DNA of 64,000 nucleotides from Gammaproteobacteria bacterium (GTDB lineage: Bacteria; Gemmatimonadota; Gemmatimonadetes; Longimicrobiales; Gaopeijiaceae), in assembly GCA_028819075.1 (NCBI GenBank), contig JAPPMM010000017.1:124001-188000 (forward strand), in the 5' to 3' direction. The number at the start of each line of letters is the position of its first letter. Position 1 is the stretch's first letter. Of the stretch, positions 25,713-35,166 are shown in pieces. The notes beneath the pieces were generated by a model. That model did no database searches. It saw only the letters and a list, made by a program, of their open reading frames with translations, and was not told where the DNA came from. A program made the translations under genes and the position numbers.

Positions 25713-26135
25713 ATGCTGGCACCGAAGCGGATCAAGTACCGCAAGAAGCACAAGGGCAAGATGCGCGGGATTTCCCGTCGCGGAAACCGGGTGAGTTTCG
25801 GCGACTACGGGCTCCAGGCGGTGGAGTCCGCGTGGATCAGCAATCGCCAGATCGAGTCGGCGCGCGTGGCCATGACCCGGCACATCAAGAGGGGTGGAAA
25901 GGTCTGGATCCGAATCTTCCCGGACAAGCCGGTCACCTCCAAGCCCGCCGAGACCCGGATGGGCAAGGGAAAGGGCAACCCGGAAGGCTGGGTGGCGGTG
26001 GTGAAACCGGGGCGGATGATGTTCGAGATGGAGGGTGTCGGTGAGGAGGTCGCGCGCCGGGCGATGCAGCTCGCATCCGACAAGCTCCCCATCAAGACCC
26101 GTTTCGTCGCGCGCGAACGGCAGTTGGGAACCTGA
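25713..26135 (+). CDS. rplP: 50S ribosomal protein L16
   Basis: L16 positions A-site tRNA in the large subunit. It is 140 residues and starts [18 protein letters not shown]. Also seen are [39 protein letters not shown] (in pieces) and [19 protein letters not shown], which holds the arginine hydroxylated in some bacteria. Twelve bases separate it from rpmC. Confidence 0.97.
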   Translation: MLAPKRIKYRKKHKGKMRGISRRGNRVSFGDYGLQAVESAWISNRQIESARVAMTRHIKRGGKVWIRIFPDKPVTSKPAETRMGKGKGNPEGWVAVVKPGRMMFEMEGVGEEVARRAMQLASDKLPIKTRFVARERQLGT

Positions 26136-26147
26136 GGGAAACCGGGC

Positions 26148-26372
26148 ATGGACATCGAAGAAATCCGCGATATGACCGACCGGCAGATCCGGGAGCGGCT
26201 GGACGAACTGAGGGAGGAACGGTTCCGCCTCAAGTTCCGGGCCGCGACCATGGAACTCGAGAATCCACGGCTGCTCTCGCACCTGCGCAGGGATATCGCC
26301 CGAGTCCGCACCGTGCAGCGCGAACGCGAACTCGCGGCGGCTCTGGCCATGACCGAGGAGAACGCCTCATGA
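26148..26372 (+). CDS. rpmC: 50S ribosomal protein L29
   Basis: L29 is a small two-helix protein near the tunnel exit. The product is 74 residues. It begins [19 protein letters not shown], continues [18 protein letters not shown] and then [15 protein letters not shown], the expected helix-turn-helix pattern. It overlaps rpsQ by ATGA. Confidence 0.95.
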   Translation: MDIEEIRDMTDRQIRERLDELREERFRLKFRAATMELENPRLLSHLRRDIARVRTVQRERELAAALAMTEENAS

Positions 26373-26653
26373 CGGCGACACCGGATGCCGCGAGCGGCGC
26401 ACGCAACCGGCGAAAGACGCGAACGGGGGTGGTGGTGTCGGACGTGGCGGACAAGACGGTCACCGTCCTTGTCGCGCGCCAGTTCGCCCATCCGCTCTAC
26501 GGAAAGCAGGTCAAGCGCACCCGCAGGTATCACGCCCACGACGAAACCAACCAGTATCGCATGGGAGACACCGTGCGCATCGTCGAGACGCGGCCCCTCT
26601 CCCGCACCAAGCGGTGGAGGGTCGCCGAACTGGTCGACCGCGCGGAAGGATAG
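26369..26653 (+). CDS. rpsQ: 30S ribosomal protein S17
   Basis: S17 is an early 16S rRNA binder with an OB fold. It is 94 residues: [21 protein letters not shown], then [34 protein letters not shown] (in pieces). An N-terminal extension of about ten residues precedes the conserved start. It overlaps the rpmC stop by four bases and lies seven bases before rplN. Confidence 0.96.
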   Translation: MTATPDAASGARNRRKTRTGVVVSDVADKTVTVLVARQFAHPLYGKQVKRTRRYHAHDETNQYRMGDTVRIVETRPLSRTKRWRVAELVDRAEG

Positions 26654-26660
26654 GCCGGCG

Positions 26661-27029
26661 ATGATTCAACAGGAATCGATGGTTCGGATCACGGACAACA
26701 CGGGCGCCAAGAAGGCGCTGTGCATCCGTGTCCTGGGGGGCTCGCGCCGCCGCTACGCCAGCGTGGGCGACCTGGTGGTGCTCACGGTCAAGGATGCCAT
26801 CCCCAACGCCGGCGTGCGCAAGGGCGATATCGTGCGGGCTGTCGTGGTGCGCACCGCCAAGGAAGTGCGCAGGCGCGACGGCTCCTATATCCGCTTCGAC
26901 GACAACGCGGCGGTGCTCATCGACACCAACGGCGAGCCGAAGGGCACGCGCATCTTCGGACCGGTCGGGCGGGAACTCAGGGAGAAGCGCTACATGAAGA
27001 TCGTTTCGCTGGCTCCGGAGGTGCTCTGA
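26661..27029 (+). CDS. rplN: 50S ribosomal protein L14
   Basis: L14 forms an intersubunit bridge and binds release and silencing factors. It is 122 residues, starting [20 protein letters not shown]. Also seen are [25 protein letters not shown] and the C-terminal [28 protein letters not shown] (in pieces). Its stop shares one base with the rplX start. Confidence 0.98.
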   Translation: MIQQESMVRITDNTGAKKALCIRVLGGSRRRYASVGDLVVLTVKDAIPNAGVRKGDIVRAVVVRTAKEVRRRDGSYIRFDDNAAVLIDTNGEPKGTRIFGPVGRELREKRYMKIVSLAPEVL

Positions 27030-27388
27030 TGCTGGCGCAGACGGGCGCGCGCCGGAACAGGCCCAAACACCGGATTGCGAAGGGTGACCGCGTGCGCGTG
27101 ATTCGCGGCAACCACCGGGACGAGCAGGGAACCGTCCTTCGGGTGATTCGCGACCGTGATCAGGTGGTGATCGAGGGCGTGAACATGCGCAAGCGCCACC
27201 AGCGGCCCACGGCGGCCAATCCGGAGGGGGGGATCATCACCTTCGAGGCTCCGATCCACATTTCCAACGTGATGTTGATCGATCCGGCCAGCGGAGAGGC
27301 CAGCCGCATTCGCATGCGTCTCGAGGAAGGGGGCGTGAAGGAGCGCATCGCCGTGAAGACCGGCAACCCCATCCCGGCGCCGAGGTGA
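27029..27388 (+). CDS. rplX: 50S ribosomal protein L24
   Basis: L24 is an assembly initiator with a KOW fold. It is 119 residues. After an N-terminal arginine-rich extension of about 15 residues the KOW segment [23 protein letters not shown] appears, followed by [38 protein letters not shown] (in pieces). The stop overlaps a GTG that could start rplE. Confidence 0.96.
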   Translation: MLAQTGARRNRPKHRIAKGDRVRVIRGNHRDEQGTVLRVIRDRDQVVIEGVNMRKRHQRPTAANPEGGIITFEAPIHISNVMLIDPASGEASRIRMRLEEGGVKERIAVKTGNPIPAPR

Positions 27389-27417
27389 CGGATGACGACA
27401 ACGGACGGATTTGCAAG

Positions 27418-28005
27418 ATGACGGAGACGCACCCCCGGCTTCACCGGCACTATCTGGAGAACGTTCAGCCGAAACTCCAGGAGGAATTCGGCTTCACCAA
27501 CGTCAACCAGATTCCGCGCCCGGTGAAGGCCGTCCTCAACGTCGGCGTCGGCGAAGCGAGCAGGAATCAGAAGTTCCTCGACAGCGTGGTCGAGGAATTG
27601 ACGGTGATCTCCGGACAGAAGCCGGTCATCACCCGGGCGCGCAAGTCCATCTCCAACTTCTCGTTGAGGACGGGCATGCCGGTCGGATGCCGGGTCACGC
27701 TGCGCCGGCGCCGCATGTACGAGTTTCTCGATCGCCTGGTGAGCGCCACCATACCGCGCATCCGCGACTTTCGCGGGCTGTCCACGAAATCGTTCGACGG
27801 GCGCGGAAACTACAGCCTCGGGGTTCGCGAGCAGATCATCTTCCCCGAGATCGACTACGACAGGATCGACCGCATCCACGGCATGGACATCACCGTGGTT
27901 ACGAGCACCAGCAAGGACGACGAGGCGCTGGCTCTGCTGCGCGAGCTGGGGTTTCCGTTCCGGGGCTCGCTGCCGGTCATCATCGGCCAGAACGGCGCCG
28001 CCTGA
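27418..28005 (+). CDS. rplE: 50S ribosomal protein L5
   Basis: L5 binds 5S rRNA and contacts P-site tRNA. From ATG 27418 it is 195 residues, and [20 protein letters not shown] aligns with the family start. GTG 27385 would give 206 residues and a GTGA overlap with rplX, so the start is not settled. Conserved are [41 protein letters not shown] and RDFRGL. Unusually, no rpsN (S14) follows; rpsH starts 42 bases later. Confidence 0.95.
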   Translation: MTETHPRLHRHYLENVQPKLQEEFGFTNVNQIPRPVKAVLNVGVGEASRNQKFLDSVVEELTVISGQKPVITRARKSISNFSLRTGMPVGCRVTLRRRRMYEFLDRLVSATIPRIRDFRGLSTKSFDGRGNYSLGVREQIIFPEIDYDRIDRIHGMDITVVTSTSKDDEALALLRELGFPFRGSLPVIIGQNGAA

Positions 28006-28047
28006 CGCCCCCGCAACCCAGGGAAGAACGGAGGGACGAGACTCGAC

Positions 28048-28443
28048 ATGATGACGGACCCGATTGCCGACATGCTGACCCGGCTGCGCAACGCCGGGCA
28101 GGCGGGCCACCGCTGGGCGGACATGCCCGTCTCCCGGATGAAGATCGAGATTGCCCGGCTGCTCGGCGAAAACCATTTCGTCTTCGGCTACAAGGTGCTC
28201 GACGACGGAGCCCACGGGGTTCTGCGCGTCTACCTGAAGTATCGCGACGAGGGTCGCCCGATCATCCGGCATATCGAGCGCTTCTCGTCGCCCGGAAGGC
28301 GGCGCTACGTCGGACGGGAGGATATCCCCAGGGTGAGGAACGGTCTGGGGATGGCGATTCTGTCGACATCCCGGGGTGTGCTCTCCGACCGCACGGCGCG
28401 CAAGGAAGGGGTAGGCGGCGAAGTGCTGGCGATCGTGTGGTAG
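28048..28443 (+). CDS. rpsH: 30S ribosomal protein S8
   Basis: S8 organises the central domain of 16S rRNA and in E. coli represses the spc operon. It is 131 residues, beginning TDPIADMLTRLRNA. The C-terminal GLGMAILSTSRGVLSDRTARKEGVGGEVLAIVW (in pieces) is the classic RNA-binding domain. It follows rplE directly, without rpsN between them. Confidence 0.97.
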   Translation: MMTDPIADMLTRLRNAGQAGHRWADMPVSRMKIEIARLLGENHFVFGYKVLDDGAHGVLRVYLKYRDEGRPIIRHIERFSSPGRRRYVGREDIPRVRNGLGMAILSTSRGVLSDRTARKEGVGGEVLAIVW

Positions 28444-28473
28444 CCAGGATTCCATTAACCACGACGTAAACGT

Positions 28474-29013
28474 ATGTCGCGCATAGGTAAACTGCCGGTC
28501 GCCATTCCGGGCGGCGTGACCGTGGACTACAGCGAGCCCGTCCTGAAGGTAAAGGGGCCCAGGGGCGAACTGACCCTCGACGTGCATCCCGCGATGACCG
28601 TCCATGTGGGGGAAGGCGAAGTAGTGGTGCGGAGGCCGTCCGACGGTCGCACGCACCGGTCGCTTCATGGTCTGACGCGCGCCCTCATCGCCAACATGGT
28701 GCACGGGGTGACGACCGGGTACAGCAAGACGCTGGAGATCGTGGGGGTGGGATACCGGGCGCAGAAGAAGGGCAGGGAACTGGTCCTGAGCCTGGGATTC
28801 TCCCACACCATCGACTACCCGGAGCCCGAAGGCATCACGCTCGAGTGTCCCCGTCAGGACATCGTGGTGGTGCATGGGATCGACAAGCAGAAGGTGGGGC
28901 AGGTAGCGGCGGAAATCCGGTCGTTCCGGCCCCCGGAGCCGTACAAGGGCAAGGGCGTGCGCTACCAGGGCGAGCAGATCCGACGCAAGGTCGGCAAGAC
29001 CGCCGCATCGTAG
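28474..29013 (+). CDS. rplF: 50S ribosomal protein L6
   Basis: L6 lies near the sarcin-ricin loop. It is 179 residues with two repeated domains. The start is [16 protein letters not shown]. The second domain has [25 protein letters not shown] and the tail has [27 protein letters not shown] (in pieces). Standard spc order: rpsH-rplF-rplR. Confidence 0.97.
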   Translation: MSRIGKLPVAIPGGVTVDYSEPVLKVKGPRGELTLDVHPAMTVHVGEGEVVVRRPSDGRTHRSLHGLTRALIANMVHGVTTGYSKTLEIVGVGYRAQKKGRELVLSLGFSHTIDYPEPEGITLECPRQDIVVVHGIDKQKVGQVAAEIRSFRPPEPYKGKGVRYQGEQIRRKVGKTAAS

Positions 29014-29036
29014 TCGCCCCGCAGAGCGAGGAAACC

Positions 29037-29426
29037 GTGACCGCAAAGAGTTCGAAGTTGAGAAGGAGCCGGCGCCTGCAGCGCATCCGGCGCCATCGCA
29101 GGGTCCGCAAGCGCGTGAACGGGTCCGCCGAACGCCCGCGGCTCGTGGTGTTCCGTTCTCTGAAGCACATGGAGGGACAGCTGGTGGACGACGACCTTGG
29201 ACGCACCCTGGTCGGGGTCTCCACCCGCTCCGCGGCTCTCCGCGAGCTCGAGACCGAGTCTCGCAACCCGGGAGTCGAGCGGGCGCGGGCGGCGGGCAGG
29301 ATGCTGGCCGACCGAGCTCGTTCGGAGGGCATCAGCACGGTGGTATTCGACCGTGGCGGCTACCAGTATCACGGCAGGGTGAAGGCCTTTGCCGACGGCG
29401 CGCGCGAGGGAGGGCTGAACTTCTGA
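29037..29426 (+). CDS. rplR: 50S ribosomal protein L18
   Basis: L18 binds 5S rRNA. The reading frame extends upstream, but GTG 29037 with GAGGAA just before it gives the expected 129-residue protein. Seen are an arginine-rich N-terminus, [64 protein letters not shown] (in pieces). Its stop shares one base with the rpsE ATG. Confidence 0.96.
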   Translation: MTAKSSKLRRSRRLQRIRRHRRVRKRVNGSAERPRLVVFRSLKHMEGQLVDDDLGRTLVGVSTRSAALRELETESRNPGVERARAAGRMLADRARSEGISTVVFDRGGYQYHGRVKAFADGAREGGLNF

Positions 29427-29950
29427 TGGCCAGAAACAGGGGTAGAGGTCGCGACGGAGACCGTTCGCGTGAGAGCGAACTTGTCGAGAACGTCATCCAC
29501 ATCAACCGGGTCGCCAAGGTGGTGAAGGGCGGACGCCGCTTCTCGTTCACCGCGCTGGTCTCGGTGGGCGACCAGAAGGGCAACATGGGCGTCGCGCTGG
29601 CCAAGGCGAGCGACGTTGCGGAGGCCATCCGCAAGGCGTTCGAGCGGGCACGGCGGAACATGCAGAAGGTGTCGATCGTTCAAGGCACCCTGCCTCATGA
29701 AATCATCGGCCAGTGGGGCGCGGGCCGCGTGCTACTTCGTCCCGCTGCGCCAGGCACCGGGGTGATCGCCGGTGGTCCGGTCCGGGCGGTGCTGGAGGCT
29801 GCGGGGGTCACCGACGTCCTGACCAAGAGTCTCGGTTCGAACAACCCCATCAACGTGGTCAAGGCGACGCTGAACGGCCTCACGCGGCTGGCCACGCCCG
29901 AGCAGGTCGCGCGTGAGCGCGGCATCAGCGTCGAAGAACTGGGAGGATAG
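29426..29950 (+). CDS. rpsE: 30S ribosomal protein S5
   Basis: S5 helps decoding accuracy and mRNA unwinding. It is 174 residues: a basic start, [29 protein letters not shown] near residue 22 (spectinomycin loop region), then [41 protein letters not shown] (in pieces). The start overlaps rplR by one base and rpmD follows after four bases. Confidence 0.97.
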   Translation: MARNRGRGRDGDRSRESELVENVIHINRVAKVVKGGRRFSFTALVSVGDQKGNMGVALAKASDVAEAIRKAFERARRNMQKVSIVQGTLPHEIIGQWGAGRVLLRPAAPGTGVIAGGPVRAVLEAAGVTDVLTKSLGSNNPINVVKATLNGLTRLATPEQVARERGISVEELGG

Positions 29951-29954
29951 GCCC

Positions 29955-30149
29955 GTGTCCGACACGCCCGGGAAGATCCGGATCAAGCAGGTGCGCAGCG
30001 GCATCGGGAGGCTGAGCACACACCGGCGGACATTGCGCGCCCTGGGGATCCGCAGGCACCAGCAGTCGGTTGTCCACAATGACACGCCGGCCATCAGGGG
30101 CATGATCCGCCAGGTCAGCCACCTGGTTGAAGTCACCGAAGTCACCTGA
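29955..30149 (+). CDS. rpmD: 50S ribosomal protein L30
   Basis: This 64-residue protein starts at GTG 29955. The core [55 protein letters not shown] (in pieces) is the L30 ferredoxin-like fold. It sits between rpsE and rplO as in most bacteria that keep L30. Confidence 0.95.
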   Translation: MSDTPGKIRIKQVRSGIGRLSTHRRTLRALGIRRHQQSVVHNDTPAIRGMIRQVSHLVEVTEVT

Positions 30150-30167
30150 ACGACGGAGATCGCACCG

Positions 30168-30617
30168 ATGTCAGAACTTCACCGGCTGAGCCCCGTACCG
30201 GGATCACGCAAGGCGCGCAAGCGTGTCGGGCGCGGACCCGGCTCCGGGCTGGGCAAGACGGCCGGCAGGGGACACAACGGTCAGAAGTCCAGGAGCGGCG
30301 GCACGGTTCCCGCCTGGTTCGAGGGCGGGCAGATGCCCCTGCAGCGGCGCATTCCCAAGCGGGGGTTCACGAACCGCGGACGCGTCGAGTATGCCGTCAT
30401 CAACGTCGGCGACCTGAACCGCCTCGACACCGACCGGATCACCCTCGAGGCGCTCGTCCGGGCCGGGGTGGCCGGCGGGGGCCGGAAGCCGGTGAAAGTG
30501 CTCGGAACGGGTGAAGCGGAGCGCGCGATGCATGTCGAAGCGCACGCGTTCAGCGCGTCCGCGCGCCGCAAGATCGAAGCCGCCGGGGGCACGGTGACCG
30601 TGTCCGGCTCGCGCTGA
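30168..30617 (+). CDS. rplO: 50S ribosomal protein L15
   Basis: L15 is a late-assembly protein with a long N-terminal extension in the rRNA core. It is 149 residues. GSRKARKRVGRGPGSGLGKTAGRGHNGQKSRSG and the GGQMPLQRRIPKRGFTN segment are conserved (quoted in pieces), as is the C-terminal VEAHAFSASARRKIEAAGGTV. It precedes secY by 26 bases. Confidence 0.97.
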   Translation: MSELHRLSPVPGSRKARKRVGRGPGSGLGKTAGRGHNGQKSRSGGTVPAWFEGGQMPLQRRIPKRGFTNRGRVEYAVINVGDLNRLDTDRITLEALVRAGVAGGGRKPVKVLGTGEAERAMHVEAHAFSASARRKIEAAGGTVTVSGSR

Positions 30618-30643
30618 CGTCAATCCGCTATACGGGGTAGGAG

Positions 30644-31957
30644 ATGGCGAACCCGATTCCCAATCTGTTCCGGGTCCCGGAACTCAAGCAGAAGATCCTC
30701 TTCACGCTGTTCATCCTTCTCGTCTACAGGCTGGGGGCGCACATCACCGTGCCCGGCCTCGACGTGAACATCCTGCGCCAGCAGTTCGGGCAGCTGAGCA
30801 ACACGCTGTTCGGGATCTACGACATGTTCGTGGGGGGCGGTCTCAGCCGGGCCACCATCCTGGCGCTCGGCATCATGCCCTATATCTCCGCCTCAATCAT
30901 GTTCCAGCTGCTTTCCGCGGTGGTTCCCACGATCGAGAAGCTGCAGAAGGAGGGGGAACAGGGGCGCAAGAAGCTCACCCAGTGGACGCGCTACACGACG
31001 GTCGTGCTGTCCATCATCCAGGCCTACGGCTACGCGGTGTTCCTGTCCAGCATTCCCGGCGCCGTGCGCACCCCCGGCCTGCTGTTCATGTTCACCACCG
31101 TCGTTGCGCTCACCGTCGGCGCCGTCTTCGTCATGTGGCTGGGAGAGCAGATTACCGAACACGGCATCGGCAACGGCATGTCGCTGCTGATCTTCTTCTC
31201 CATCATCGAGGGATTCCCGGCGGCGATCGGCCGGACCTGGGAGTCGTTCGTGGTCGGAGAGATCAGCGTGGTCGGCCTCGCGGCGCTGGGTGCCGTGGTC
31301 GTGGGGGTGACCGCGGGTGTGGTGGCGATGACCATGGCGTCCCGCAAGATCCCGGTTCAGATACCACGCAAGGTGATGGGGCGCGGGCGCATCCGCGAAG
31401 GCCAGAAGAGCTTCGTGCCGCTGCGCGTGAACTCGGCCGGCGTCATGCCGATCATCTTCGCACAGTCGTTCATCATCGTGCCGGGCACGCTCGCGGCCTT
31501 CTCGAGCGCCGGCTTTCTGCGCGAGATCTCGGACCTCTTCCAGCCGGGGAGCTGGCTCTACTACGGGAGCTACTCGCTCCTGATCCTCTTCTTCACCTAC
31601 TTCTACACCGCCATCATCTTCAATCCCGTGGATCTGGCGGAGAACCTGAAGAAGCAGGGGGCCTTCATCCCCGGGGTCAAGCCGGGCGCGCGCACCGCCG
31701 AGTACATCGACAGAATCCTGACCCGCATCACTCTTCCGGGCTCGATCTACCTTGCCATCATCGCGCTGCTGCCCTTCTGGATCTTCGACTGGTTCAACAT
31801 CCAGACCTTCTTCTTCGGGGGCACCAGCCTGCTGATCGTGGTCGGGGTGGGGCTGGACACCGTCCAGCAGGCCCAGCAACACCTGCTTCTTCGCCACTAC
31901 GACGGCTTCATGAAGAAGGGGAGGGTCAAAATGCGGGGCCGGGGGCGCTACGTCTGA
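30644..31957 (+). CDS. secY: Preprotein translocase subunit SecY
   Basis: SecY is the protein-conducting channel of the inner membrane. It is 437 residues and ten hydrophobic helices can be traced. The start IPNLFRVPELKQKILFTLFI is conserved, as is the plug-region TVPGLDV. GIGNGMSLLIF marks helix 4-5 and the loop RKIPVQIPRKVMGRG is the ribosome/SecA contact. The tail YDGFMKKGRVKMRGRG is typical. It works with SecE (6357) and SecA (42697), both in this window. adk follows after 42 bases. Confidence 0.97.
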   Translation: MANPIPNLFRVPELKQKILFTLFILLVYRLGAHITVPGLDVNILRQQFGQLSNTLFGIYDMFVGGGLSRATILALGIMPYISASIMFQLLSAVVPTIEKLQKEGEQGRKKLTQWTRYTTVVLSIIQAYGYAVFLSSIPGAVRTPGLLFMFTTVVALTVGAVFVMWLGEQITEHGIGNGMSLLIFFSIIEGFPAAIGRTWESFVVGEISVVGLAALGAVVVGVTAGVVAMTMASRKIPVQIPRKVMGRGRIREGQKSFVPLRVNSAGVMPIIFAQSFIIVPGTLAAFSSAGFLREISDLFQPGSWLYYGSYSLLILFFTYFYTAIIFNPVDLAENLKKQGAFIPGVKPGARTAEYIDRILTRITLPGSIYLAIIALLPFWIFDWFNIQTFFFGGTSLLIVVGVGLDTVQQAQQHLLLRHYDGFMKKGRVKMRGRGRYV

Positions 31958-31999
31958 TGCGGCTCGCGTGACCGCAGCCGGAGTTCTGTCGCAAGCATC

Positions 32000-32686
32000 A
32001 TGATCGCCGTTTTCCTCGGTCCCCCCGGTGCCGGCAAGGGCACGCAGAGCGCGAAACTCATCCGCGATGTGGGCTTTCGCAAGATCGCCACCGGAGATCT
32101 GCTGCGCGCCGCGCGCCAGGCGGGCACCGAACTGGGTGAGGCGGCCCGGCGCTACATGGATGCCGGCGAGCTGGTTCCGGACGAGGTCATCGTCGCGCTG
32201 GTGGAGGACACTCTCGGGGGGTATCCCGCGGACGCGCCGATTCTCTTCGACGGCTTTCCCCGCACGCTGCCCCAGGCGCGGGCGCTGGACGACGCCCTCG
32301 CGCGCACGGGACGGGCCGTGGAGCGCGTCGTCGTCCTGGATGTGCCGGAGCAGGTCGTGCTGCGCAGAATCGGTGGGCGCCGCATCAGCCCGAACGGGCG
32401 GGTCTACAACATTCACGACGATCCTCCGCGGGTAGACGGTGTCTGCGACGAGACCGGAGAGCCGCTGATCCATCGGGAGGACGATCGTCCACAGACGATC
32501 CTGCGCCGTCTCCGGGTCTACGAGGCGCAGACGGAACCAATCATCGCGTACTACGAGGAAGGGGCGCCGCCGGTGGCGCGCCTGGACGGCACGCAGGGCA
32601 TCGAAGAGACGTACCGGTCGGTTCGGGCGGCGTTGCGGCGCATGCCGGCGGGTGAGACTGAACCGAGGTGCAACGGAACCAAGTGA
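32000..32686 (+). CDS. adk: Adenylate kinase
   Basis: This enzyme interconverts 2 ADP with ATP and AMP. It is 228 residues, the long-LID type. The P loop GPPGAGKGTQ starts at residue 8, the AMP site has ATGDLLRAA and FDGFPRTLPQA, and the LID region GRRISPNGRVYNIHDDPPRV is followed by DGVCDETGEPL. The LID has only one cysteine, so it is not a zinc-binding LID. It sits between secY and map and overlaps map. Confidence 0.96.
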   Translation: MIAVFLGPPGAGKGTQSAKLIRDVGFRKIATGDLLRAARQAGTELGEAARRYMDAGELVPDEVIVALVEDTLGGYPADAPILFDGFPRTLPQARALDDALARTGRAVERVVVLDVPEQVVLRRIGGRRISPNGRVYNIHDDPPRVDGVCDETGEPLIHREDDRPQTILRRLRVYEAQTEPIIAYYEEGAPPVARLDGTQGIEETYRSVRAALRRMPAGETEPRCNGTK

Positions 32687-33459
32687 TTCGACTGAAGAGC
32701 GAACCCGAGATCGCCGAAATCGCCCGGGGTGGAGCCATCATCGGCGAACTCCTCGGCGTTCTGGAAGATGTCGTGCGTCCCGGTGTAACGACGGGCGAAC
32801 TCGACCGCCTGTGCGAGGATTTCATCCGCTCCCACGACGGGGCGGTTCCGGCGTTCAAGGGGCTGTACGGTTTCCCGGGCGCCGTGTGCACGTCGACCAA
32901 TGCGGAGGTCGTGCACGGGATTCCCAGCCCGCGCCGCGTCCTGCAGGACGGCGACATCGTTTCGGTGGATGTAGGGGTCAGGCTCAACGGGTGGTGCTCC
33001 GATTCGGCGAGCACATTCACGGTGGGGGACGTGGACGCGGCGACGCGCCGGTTGCTGGAGATCACGAGGGAGGCGCTGGCCCGGGCCATCGCGGCAGCCG
33101 TGCCGGGCAACCATGTCGGTGACATCGGCGCGGCTGTGGAAGGCACCGTTCGCGGGACCGGATTTGCCGTCGTCCGCGACCTGGTGGGCCATGGTGTGGG
33201 GCGGGAGGTGCACGAAGCGCCTCAGGTGCCCAACTTCGGACGTCCCGGACAGGGTCCGCGACTGCTCGACGGAATGGTCCTGGCGATCGAGCCCATGCTC
33301 ACGGCCGGGGCCGGGTCCATCCGCACCCTCGACGACGGATGGACCGTGGTGACGAGAGATGGTTCCCCCTCCGCCCATTTCGAGCACACCGTAGCCGTCA
33401 CCGGAAGGCGGGCACGCGTGCTGACCGCTTCGCCACACCCGGTGCCCGCCTCCACATGA
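32683..33459 (+). CDS. map: Methionine aminopeptidase, type I
   Basis: This enzyme removes the initiator methionine from nascent proteins. It is 258 residues from GTG 32683, which overlaps the adk stop by GTGA; GTG 32668 would add five residues. The five metal ligands are seen: Asp in SVDVGVRLNG, Asp in WCSDSAST, His in VGHGVGREVHEAP, Glu in LAIEPML and Glu in AHFEHTVAV. In many bacteria infA follows map; here only a 91-base gap with a promoter and then rpmJ follows. Confidence 0.96.
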   Translation: MIRLKSEPEIAEIARGGAIIGELLGVLEDVVRPGVTTGELDRLCEDFIRSHDGAVPAFKGLYGFPGAVCTSTNAEVVHGIPSPRRVLQDGDIVSVDVGVRLNGWCSDSASTFTVGDVDAATRRLLEITREALARAIAAAVPGNHVGDIGAAVEGTVRGTGFAVVRDLVGHGVGREVHEAPQVPNFGRPGQGPRLLDGMVLAIEPMLTAGAGSIRTLDDGWTVVTRDGSPSAHFEHTVAVTGRRARVLTASPHPVPAST

Positions 33460-33470
33460 CGGCATCGCCA

Positions 33471-33499
33471 TTGAGCCCCAACGGGCTTTCGGTTATCTT
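33471..33499 (+). promoter_or_regulatory. Predicted promoter upstream of rpmJ
   Basis: TTGAGC (33471-33476) is followed after 17 bases by TATCTT (33494-33499). The predicted start near 33506 gives a leader of about 45 bases, with GAGGAG before the rpmJ ATG. The stretch AACGGGCTTTCGGTTATCTTT closely resembles the rpsL promoter region. It likely boosts rpmJ-rpsM-rpsK-rpsD-rpoA-rplQ. Confidence 0.65.
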
Positions 33500-33550
33500 T
33501 CAATTTCTGTGCAGTGAAGCAGACCACCCCGTCGCCGAGGAGCAGCCGAA

Positions 33551-33667
33551 ATGAAAGTGCGGAGCAGCGTGAAGGCCATCTGCGAGCACTGCAAGGTGAT
33601 CCGCAGGCGTGGCGTCGTCCGCGTCATCTGCGCACGCAACCCCCGCCACAAGCAGCGGCAGGGTTAG
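33551..33667 (+). CDS. rpmJ: 50S ribosomal protein L36
   Basis: This 38-residue protein begins [20 protein letters not shown] and ends [15 protein letters not shown]. It has the complete zinc ribbon (Cys, Cys, Cys, His) and so is the C+ form. Its upstream GAGGAG and the predicted promoter at 33471 suggest it starts a separate alpha-operon transcript. rpsM follows after 28 bases. Confidence 0.96.
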   Translation: MKVRSSVKAICEHCKVIRRRGVVRVICARNPRHKQRQG

Positions 33668-33695
33668 GGATCTCCCGAGTTTCGGAACACGAGCC

Positions 33696-34076
33696 GTGGC
33701 ACGAATCGCAGGTGTCGATCTTCCGCGAAACAAGCGCGTCGCAGTCGCGCTCACCTACATCTACGGGGTCGGACCCACCCGCGCCAGGGAGATTCTGGAC
33801 GCGACCGGCGTGGATCCCGACAAGCGCACCTTCAACCTCAGCGACGAGGATGTCAGCCGGCTGCGCAGGCAGATCGAGACCGAGCTGAAGGTCGAGGGCG
33901 CGCTCAGAACCGAGGTGTCGATGAACATCAAGCGGCTGATGGACATCGGCTGCTACCGGGGATTGCGCCATCGCCGGGGACTGCCCGTTAGAGGGCAGAG
34001 AACTCACACGAACGCCCGCACCCACAAAGGCCGCCGCCGGGCCATCGCCGGCAAGAAGAAGGCGCCGAGGAAGTAG
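33696..34076 (+). CDS. rpsM: 30S ribosomal protein S13
   Basis: S13 is a head protein that contacts P-site tRNA and bridges to the large subunit. From GTG 33696 it is 126 residues. The start [25 protein letters not shown] is conserved, as is the C-terminal [28 protein letters not shown] (in pieces). The open frame extends 29 codons upstream across rpmJ, but that part has no family similarity. Confidence 0.97.
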   Translation: MARIAGVDLPRNKRVAVALTYIYGVGPTRAREILDATGVDPDKRTFNLSDEDVSRLRRQIETELKVEGALRTEVSMNIKRLMDIGCYRGLRHRRGLPVRGQRTHTNARTHKGRRRAIAGKKKAPRK

Positions 34077-34094
34077 GGCCGAGGAAGAACGCGC

Positions 34095-34490
34095 GTGGCA
34101 AAGGGAAAAAAGCCGGCACGGGTTCGGCGTACGAAGAAGGTCGTGGAAGCCGAGGGTGTGGCACACATCAAGGCGACCTTCAACAACACGATCATCACCA
34201 TCACCGATTCGGCGGGCAATACGGTCGTCTGGTCGAGTGCCGGCAAGGCGGGGTTCAAGGGCTCCAAGAAGTCGACTCCCTTCGCCGCAACGGTCGCTGC
34301 CGAGCAGGCCGGCCGGGAGGCCGTGAGCCTCGGAGTCCGGCGCGTCAGCGTGCGCGTCCAGGGTCCGGGCTCGGGCCGCGAGTCGGCCATACAGGCACTC
34401 TATGCGGCAGGGCTGCACATCATGGCCATCGAGGACGTCACCCCGCTGCCGCACAACGGCTGCCGGCCACCCAAGAAGCGCCGGGTATAG
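34095..34490 (+). CDS. rpsK: 30S ribosomal protein S11
   Basis: S11 lies on the 30S platform near the Shine-Dalgarno helix. It is 131 residues with a basic N-terminal tail, then [40 protein letters not shown] (in pieces) and the C-terminal [19 protein letters not shown]. It is 12 bases from rpsD. Confidence 0.97.
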   Translation: MAKGKKPARVRRTKKVVEAEGVAHIKATFNNTIITITDSAGNTVVWSSAGKAGFKGSKKSTPFAATVAAEQAGREAVSLGVRRVSVRVQGPGSGRESAIQALYAAGLHIMAIEDVTPLPHNGCRPPKKRRV

Positions 34491-34502
34491 GAAGAGAAAC
34501 GG

Positions 34503-35138
34503 ATGGCGCGGTACACCGGACCTGTTTGCAAGCTTTGCCGTCGGGAGGGGCAGAAGCTCTTCCTGAAGGGCCTGAAATGCTACACGGAGAAGTGTCCGAT
34601 CGAGCGCAGGGCCTATCCGCCCGGCCAGCACGGTCCCTCACAGGCCCGTCGCCGGAAACGGTCCGACTACGCGCTCCAGTTGCGCGAAAAGCAGAAGACC
34701 AAGCGAATCTACGGGCTGCACGAAAAGCAGTTCCGCAACCTGTTCAACAGGGCGGCACACCAGTCGGGCGTGACCGGGGAGAACCTGCTGGTGGCCCTCG
34801 AGCGACGCCTGGACAACGTCGTCTTCCGGCTCGGTTTCGCAGCGAGTCGCAGCCAGGCGCGTCAGCTGGTCCGTCACCGCCACGTGGAAGTGAACGGCCG
34901 CATCGTGGACGTACCCAGCTATGCGGTGGAAGGCGGGGACGATATCGCGATCAAGGCCAGGTCGCGGGACCTGCTCCCGGTTCAGGCCAGCCTCGAGTCG
35001 CGCGTCCGTCCCGACACAGCCGAATGGCTGGCGGTCGACGACAAGACGCGGGTCGGGCGGGTGCTGCGGCTCCCAACCCGCCAGGACGTGCCGATGGCCG
35101 TTCAGGAGCAGTTGATCGTGGAGCTTTACTCGAAGTGA
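34503..35138 (+). CDS. rpsD: 30S ribosomal protein S4
   Basis: S4 starts 30S assembly and affects fidelity; in E. coli it represses the alpha operon. It is 211 residues. The N-terminus keeps a four-cysteine zinc site (CKLC near residue 9, then Cys and Cys in [13 protein letters not shown]). The S4 RNA-binding domain [33 protein letters not shown] (in pieces) is near residue 100. It precedes rpoA by 28 bases. Confidence 0.97.
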   Translation: MARYTGPVCKLCRREGQKLFLKGLKCYTEKCPIERRAYPPGQHGPSQARRRKRSDYALQLREKQKTKRIYGLHEKQFRNLFNRAAHQSGVTGENLLVALERRLDNVVFRLGFAASRSQARQLVRHRHVEVNGRIVDVPSYAVEGGDDIAIKARSRDLLPVQASLESRVRPDTAEWLAVDDKTRVGRVLRLPTRQDVPMAVQEQLIVELYSK

Positions 35139-35166
35139 TGCTGTCGAACCTGCCACGGAGGAGCGC

